The notes under the pieces were generated by a model that was given only the letters and a program-made list of their open reading frames with translations, made no database searches and had not been told where the DNA came from. From assembly GCF_947507565.1 (NCBI RefSeq), contig NC_089192.1, forward strand, positions 806,001 to 870,000: a DNA stretch of 64,000 nucleotides, read 5' to 3'. The translations under genes and the position numbers were made by a program. Of this stretch, positions 58,676-64,000 are shown piece by piece (the stretch's first letter is position 1; every line of letters starts with the position of its first letter). Source of the DNA: Oscarella lobularis (taxonomy: Eukaryota; Porifera; Homoscleromorpha; Homosclerophorida; Oscarellidae).

Positions 58676-60837
58676 ATGGAGGAAAGTCGCCGCAAGAAGC
58701 CAGTAGCTCGAAAGGCGAAGCCTCGCATTTCGCGAACGCACGCCTTGCCGCCGATCGGCTCCAAATCGAAGTGGGGTCCGGCGGGGATTGTCACGCGAGC
58801 TGGAATTCGCCTAGCTCACATGCAAAAAGCGGCGACGACGCTCTATCAGATCAAATGGCCCGACGGCGACACCTTGGTCGTGTACGTCTATAGCAAATTG
58901 CCCGGGCTCGCGGAGGAGTTGAGGACGATCGACTTGCCGTTGGACGTGCGTAACGTTGATCCTGAAGAGAAAGACGGTAAGAGGACATAGATATACGTCA
59001 CTTAGCAGGCCGTGTTTACTGTCTGCGAGAAGGTGTGTTGACCGAAATGGTGCAGAATGCCGTGCACGTACTCGCCGATCCCAATCTCATTGCACCAATT
59101 GTTTTCAAGATGAGGAAACTCAAATGGCTGCACGTAACGTCGCCAGGTAGAAAACAAAAAATCTAAAATGCAGCAAATAATGAATAAATGTTTAATCAAA
59201 ATTAATCAATTAATTATATAGTATGTACTACTGTACATATATAGGATATGGACAAAACTCTTCTTTTCTTTTTCCTTCAGTGGCAAAGCCTATTCTCCAA
59301 TATTGGTCCAAACGACTCGATCAGCGCTCGGTCGAACACCGCCAAGAGCGCGCCGACGTCGAAGCAGAAATCGCGCGCTTGGACGAAGAACTCGCCCGTC
59401 TGCGCGTCGAATATCGCGACACTCTCGCCCAGACGCCGCCGAGCCTCGAATCGGCTCGCGCCGCCGTCCAATCTCTCACCGAACGCTTCATCAAGGACAT
59501 CAATCTCACCCTATTGGATCCGCACGAATCGGTGCGCCAATGTCTCGAGCCAATAATCATCATACTCAAACGAAAATGGAAAGCGTACGCCGGCAAGCGA
59601 CCGACGCCCGGACGCGGCTACGACATGTCGTGGGCGGAAATATGTCGCGAAACGACGAAGCCGAATTTCGTCGAAAAATTACAAAATTTCGACAGTTTCG
59701 CCGAAATCGACGCGAAGTTTCTCCGCCACGTGCTCGATCATCACATGAAGAAGCTGAAACGACGCACGTATCAGATTCAATTGCAGGCGAGTCCGGCGAG
59801 CGCGATGCTCTACAAGTGGCTCGACGTCGTCGTTCGCTTCGCCTCGCTCATGGTCATGCGCGAGCCGCTTCCCGCGCAGATACGCGAAGCGACCGAGCGA
59901 CTCGGCGAGGCGAAGCGACGACGCGAGGAGTTGGACGACGAGGCGCGCGGCGTCGCTCGACCCCATTTCGTGCTCACGCGACCCGGACGCTTTTTCGCCG
60001 CGCTCGTCGCCGAGTTCACGCTCTCGCACGTGTTCGATCGAGAGCGGAATTGTCGTCGCGGATGGGTCGAGGGCGAGTATAGGCCGTTGGACGTCGTCTC
60101 GGTGGGGATTCTCGGTCTCGGGGAAGCGGGACGGGAGGGTAAGTACAGGGGAGAGAATGTCTCTCTTATATATGAGTCACGACTCCCTATATAAGCGTAT
60201 ACTCTACGTAGGCTTATGCTGTATCCCCTGTACGGATAGAGTAGTGCATCGGCCTAGGGAGCTTCTAGTTAAAGGGCTGTACCTAAAGATATATACATAC
60301 ATATATATACTGACCTTTTATTATGTCTTGGTTTTTCTAGTTGCTCGAGTGTGTAAGAGTCTCGGTATGGTCGTCTGGGCTTTGGTGCGACGGCCCGACG
60401 ACGAATCGGAGCGAATAGCGACCGTCGATCGTCGCGTCACCGTCGACCAATTACCGACGCTTCTAAAAGAAGTCGACTACCTCGTCGGTCTTCTACCGAG
60501 CACCCAATCGACGGACGGACTCCTGAGCGGAACGATTCTAGCCGAATGCAAAGAGAAAAAACCGCTCGTACTCAATTTCGGCAGCGGCTTCGTTACCGAC
60601 TCGGAGACGATCGAAATCGCGAAACGAGAAAATTGGATAAAGGATTTTGTGCAGGACTCTTTTGCCGATGAGCGAGAAACATCCAAGCGATCTCCCCACG
60701 TGACGTTCGTCGAACACTTCAAACTCGAAGACCAAGTCGACGCGATAGCCGCGTCGTTCGGCGAAATAGCCGAATCGTGTCTATTGGACGGGGTGGCGAC
60801 GCCTAAGAAGGTAGTCAAGTTCACTCGAGGCTACTGA
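58676..60837 (+). CDS. D-2-hydroxyacid dehydrogenase-like protein with inserted dynein-stalk-like domain
   Basis: Exons 58676-58976, 59009-59146, 59281-60138 and 60341-60837; 597 aa. The ends form a D-isomer 2-hydroxyacid dehydrogenase: LPGLAEELRTIDLPLDVRNV, FKMRKLKWLHVTSP, then VLTRPGRFFAALVAEFTLSH, VGILGLGEAGREVARVCKSL (GxGxxG) and VDYLVGLLPST. Between LKWLHVTSP (about 146) and VLTRPGRFF (about 377) lie some 225 residues: a coiled coil (ADVEAEIARLDEELARLRVE), PSLESARAAVQSL, CLEPIIIILKRKW, KPNFVEKLQNFDSFAEID, SPASAMLYKWLDVVVRFA, and a second coil (IREATERLGEAKRRREELDD). The order matches the dynein heavy chain stalk and microtubule-binding domain. Insert and nucleotide-binding fold share exon 3. 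NFGSG replaces the usual NxARG, losing the catalytic Arg. The first intron is 32 nt, or 29 nt by a TAGCAG alternative. Confidence 0.85.
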
Positions 60838-61008
60838 AACGTTCACTTTTTAATCTAAGCGATTTTATATTGCTACCGTTCTACGTTTCAATACAAAACC
60901 TTTTTTATATGACCGTGCCTGTCTCTTGCTGTGCGGTGCGAATGTAGTCCTGGTCGACGTGCGTCGCTAGGGAACTCTGCTGTATCTAAGGATGGGAGAG
61001 GGGTCCCC

Positions 61009-62267
61009 TTAATCGAAGTTGAGTCTCGGCCTGTTTCCTCTCATTACGTGACTGAGGAATCGGTTGATTGCTTCGTAGTAGCCGGAACACTGCCACGTTC
61101 CGTTGTGGGTACCGTGTTCGAATCGTTCGATGTGCTTCAGAGGAGCGTTGCACGCCTGGGGAAGTGATAGATGCGGTTTTCTTTTTCTTGTGTGTGTGTG
61201 CGAGAGATGCCTATATGTACCTGAAAGAGTTCTGCCATCATTCTCGACGGAATCATCTGATCGGAGAGACCAGACAGAAAGAGCGTGGGAACTTGCACGA
61301 TGCGAATTTTCCGAATATTCAAATACTAAACAAGGCGATTTAGTATAAGACTTTCTCTCTCTATCTGTTCCTAACGCCTGACATACCTGATTTCGGTAGC
61401 AGATGACCGGAAGCTTCTCCAGTCCGGGCACAATCTGCGTAGCCATCATGGGAATACTTGTAAAGGTATTCTCCACAATCAAGACAAAAATCCTAGCACA
61501 CAATAAACGTGGAACACTCACTCAATATACAGACAGGTTTGAAAAGCATAAATTTAATTAAATAATTAATCCTATAGTAAATATTTGACCCCCTTCCCCC
61601 CCAAATCTTACTTCTTCATATAATTCAAATCGGACGCCAAATCGATTGCAACGGCACCGCCCAACGATCTCCCAAAAACGATAATCTTCTTCGAGTCGAC
61701 GTCCTCGCGATTGAGCAGATAATCCATCGCCGCCTTGGCATCCAATCTCATCCCGTTCTCGCTCGGACTTCCCTCGCTCTTCCCATAGCCACGATACTCC
61801 AAGAGCAAGACATTGCATCCGCAATAGGAATAGATTGCCTGAACGTTATTCAATCGATGTCCTATATTGCCGGCGTTGCCGTGAAAGTAGAGCATCGTCG
61901 GCGCTTCGCGACGCCGATCGAGCGACTGGGGAACGAAGTAGCCCGTTATGCGAACGCCGTCGTCGGTTTCGAGAAAAACGTTCTCGTAGGGGAGTCCCAC
62001 GGTGTTGGGCGTCTGAACGAAGACGCGCGCCGATTCCGGTTGTTCGGGATAGTAGAGGAGGACGTCTTGGTAGTGGTAGAAAGCGCCGCAGACGGCGAGA
62101 CATAGGAGGATGAAGATGAGGACGCCGCCGTAGAGCCAGTAGCAGAGGAGGAGAGTTAGAATCGCCGCGCTGCAGGCGCGCCAGAAGTGTTGGACTGTGT
62201 ACAGGACGAGTTTGCTCACCGACTGGACGGCGCTGAAGCCCATGTGATGGTCCGAAGGACGATACAT
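61009..62267 (-). CDS. ABHD13: Alpha/beta-hydrolase ABHD13
   Basis: Type II membrane hydrolase. The ATG at 62267 gives MYRPSDHHMGFSAVQSVSKL. Hydrophobic anchors follow (AILTLLLCYWLYGGVLIFIL, LCLAVCGAFYHYQDVLLYYP). YYPEQPESARVFV, DGVRITGYFVP, LYFHGNAGNIGHRLNNVQ, LLLEYRGYGKSEGSPSENG and the nucleophile elbow IIVFGRSLGGAVAIDLAS follow. Later exons give VENTFTSIPMMA, PTLFLSGLSDQMIPSRMMAE (catalytic Asp) and FEHGTHNGTWQCSGYYEAIN (catalytic His). This is ABHD13 throughout (four exons). Vertebrate ABHD13 is proposed to act on lipids or acylated proteins. Start is 53 bp from the NHL-BTB gene, divergent. Confidence 0.93.
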
Positions 62268-62320
62268 CCTACTGTCGTCGCAATGCGCAGATTTGCGTAG
62301 AAGCACGCGCTATGTCCCAC

Positions 62321-63812
62321 ATGGGAGAGCCCCACGAGGCCGGTGAGAACCTCGACCTCTGCTTATACGCACTCTTAAAGCGATTTTTTAGTTGGATATG
62401 TATCGACTATTAGTCGCTCTAAATTATTCGTGAATCTTTGGGGAATTGCACTATTAGATGACGGCGCGATTTGTGTTGCGGATTCTAACAGACACTGCCT
62501 TTGGAGAGTCGATTCTTCGTCTGGAAATGCCGAGATTTACGCCGGTGCCTCTGGAAAGGGTGGCTATCGAGACGGTTCGTGGGACGAAGCGAGATTTCGC
62601 CGTCCCCTGGGCCTTGCTCGGTCAGAGTCTAGTCTCTACCTTTGCGATTGCGACAATCACCGCATCAGAAGAATAAGGCTGAGCGATAGAGAAGTTACTA
62701 CAGTGGCTGGCAACGGAGACGATAAAGAACGAGACTCATCAACATGTCTTCTGACAGATGCCTCATTTAGCTACCCACGGGGAATTGCGGTGAGAGAAGA
62801 TGGAAGCATCTTGGTGTCTTGCTGGTTCGGACAGAAGGTGCGCGAAATTAAGGTTGGGAAACACGTTTGCACATTGGCGGGTTGTCTTGAAGCAAAATTC
62901 GGTGTTCCGAGTCAATTATCTGTAGGAACAGACGATTCGGTGTACGTGGCTGATACGTCGGTGTTACGAAGAATCAGCAATAATGAAGTTGAAACTCTTA
63001 CTACTAGACGCTACAGCCATGTTGAAGGTGTTGCTGTGGATGAGGATGAAAATGTCTATTTTACGGGGAACGATACGATCTTCAAGATTGCAGCATTATC
63101 AGGTGAAACGACAGCTTTGTGTGGTCGTGGTTATTCTGGAAAGTCTGATGGACTGGGTGCAATAGCCTCGCTAGATACTCCTCGTCAATTGCTCTACGAT
63201 GCCAAGTCGGGATATATCTACTTTAACGACACTGCTGCTGTTCGTAAGGTGAAAATAGCACCGCAGTCATTTTACGACACTGCGCTGCCGAATGACCTTG
63301 CAAAATTTGTCGACGGCGAAGACGGTCTGCCTCAAGGCGACGTCATATTTTTGGTTGCAGAAAAACGCCTTAGAGTCAACGCTAAAATTCTCTCCGTTCG
63401 AAGCGACTATTTCAAGACCATGTTTTCTTTGAGTTGGAGAGAGTCTTCAAAGGGCGAAGTTGCCATTCAAGACACCACGTACGAATCGTTCTACGCTGTC
63501 ATCATGTTTCTCGTCACGGGGCGCTTGGAAGTTCGAAAGTATAGCGATATTGTGCCAGATATATTGATATTGGCAGATCGCTTTCTCATTGCAACTCTTC
63601 GCGATTTCTGCGTTGATTATTTGGCGAAAAGACGTTCACGTAGAACCGCTCTCGACTATCTCTCCCTCGCTGATACATACGGCTTTCAAGATCTCAGAGA
63701 CGTTTACGTGAAATTTGTTGCCAAAAATGTCGAGGCCTTTCGTCGAGACGAAAGGTTTGCGAATCTCGACAGTCAGCTACTTGAGGAAATAGAGAGCCTG
63801 TCGTCGAGCTAA
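62321..63812 (+). CDS. NHL-repeat beta-propeller + BTB domain protein
   Basis: Two exons: 62321-62342 (MGEPHEA) and 62392-63812, 480 aa. The start was chosen because the first ATG joined by a GTGAGA...TTTTTTAG intron meets the long frame; the long exon itself has no ATG near its beginning. Residues about 20-285 form NHL-type repeats: GIALLDDGAICVADSNRHCL, RPLGLARSESSLYLCDCDNH, YPRGIAVREDGSILVSCWFG, DDSVYVADTSVLRRIS, HVEGVAVDEDENVYFTGND. Residues about 310-410 are a BTB domain (GDVIFLVAEKRLRVNAKILS, SDYFKTMFSLSWRES, YESFYAVIMFLVTGRLEV) with a BACK-like tail. BTB proteins usually bring substrates to CUL3; the propeller would be the substrate reader. No named vertebrate orthologue recognised. 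Confidence 0.83.
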
Positions 63813-64000
63813 CTATAGTATACTCTGAGACGTATATGTGCAATTTTGTGTAATCTTTGATTAAAAAATTATTTTCTGTTGGTGTTGCTCTTGAATAGAC
63901 TTCTACGTGTGATAATGGTGTGCTGAGCAGCTAGAAAATTCTTCTTACGTGAATATTGAATGAAAGATTAGAATGAATTGTCCACTGCATGGGCGGGCCA
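63813..64000. other. 3' flank
   Basis: Presumed 3' UTR of the NHL-BTB gene and following spacer. No AATAAA or further gene can be identified before the window ends. Confidence 0.4.

Overview
This window is a very compact animal nuclear genome segment. It holds 33 protein-coding genes in 64 kb on both strands, most separated by 50-450 bp, with introns usually 45-65 bp long and rich in TTAATTAA. The first gene enters from the left edge; the others look complete. The gene set is metazoan: laminin-G/EGF protein, Smoothened, iduronate sulfatase, doublecortin, AP-5 sigma, Emi1-type F-box protein, adenylyl cyclase-associated protein. Tiny introns, sponge-like divergence and the presence of Smoothened suggest an early-branching animal, perhaps a homoscleromorph sponge. 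That placement is inference. Intron boundaries were placed by eye, using reading-frame continuity and remembered family sequences.

Left third (1-24,000): an agrin/perlecan-like C-terminus, iduronate-2-sulfatase, an unclassified gap (4.2-5.3 kb), PRPF6 with a 3.36-kb intron filled by a 49-bp minisatellite, a 73-aa protein, SMNDC1/SPF30, the mRNA capping enzyme, Smoothened, a UBA-PTH2 protein, ribosomal protein S8, and two tandem secreted proteins that may bind copper through a histidine brace.

Middle (24,000-46,000): microsomal epoxide hydrolase, the 4'-phosphopantetheinyl transferase, a long foldback palindrome, a Golgi-type sulfotransferase, AP5S1, an acidic protein of unknown function, a two-domain doublecortin protein, a two-RRM hnRNP, a membrane-anchored flavin monooxygenase, P5C reductase, CAP, a PH-PDZ protein with two ITIM-like tyrosine motifs and an SLC22A18-like transporter.

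Right third (46,000-64,000): a MIC26/27-like MICOS subunit, MCM3, TSEN34, an Emi1/2-like APC/C inhibitor, prolyl oligopeptidase, a secreted tandem 2OG-oxygenase, a RING E3, a D-2-hydroxyacid-dehydrogenase-like protein with an inserted dynein-stalk-like domain, ABHD13 and an NHL-BTB protein.

No operon-like functional cluster is evident. RNA metabolism is over-represented (PRPF6, SMNDC1, capping enzyme, hnRNP, TSEN34). Many neighbours are divergent pairs less than 120 bp apart and probably share promoters. The strongest novelty is the dynein-stalk/dehydrogenase fusion at 58.7-60.8 kb. Next come the paired histidine-brace candidates at 22.3-23.9 kb and an unusually high share of GC-AG introns across many genes.
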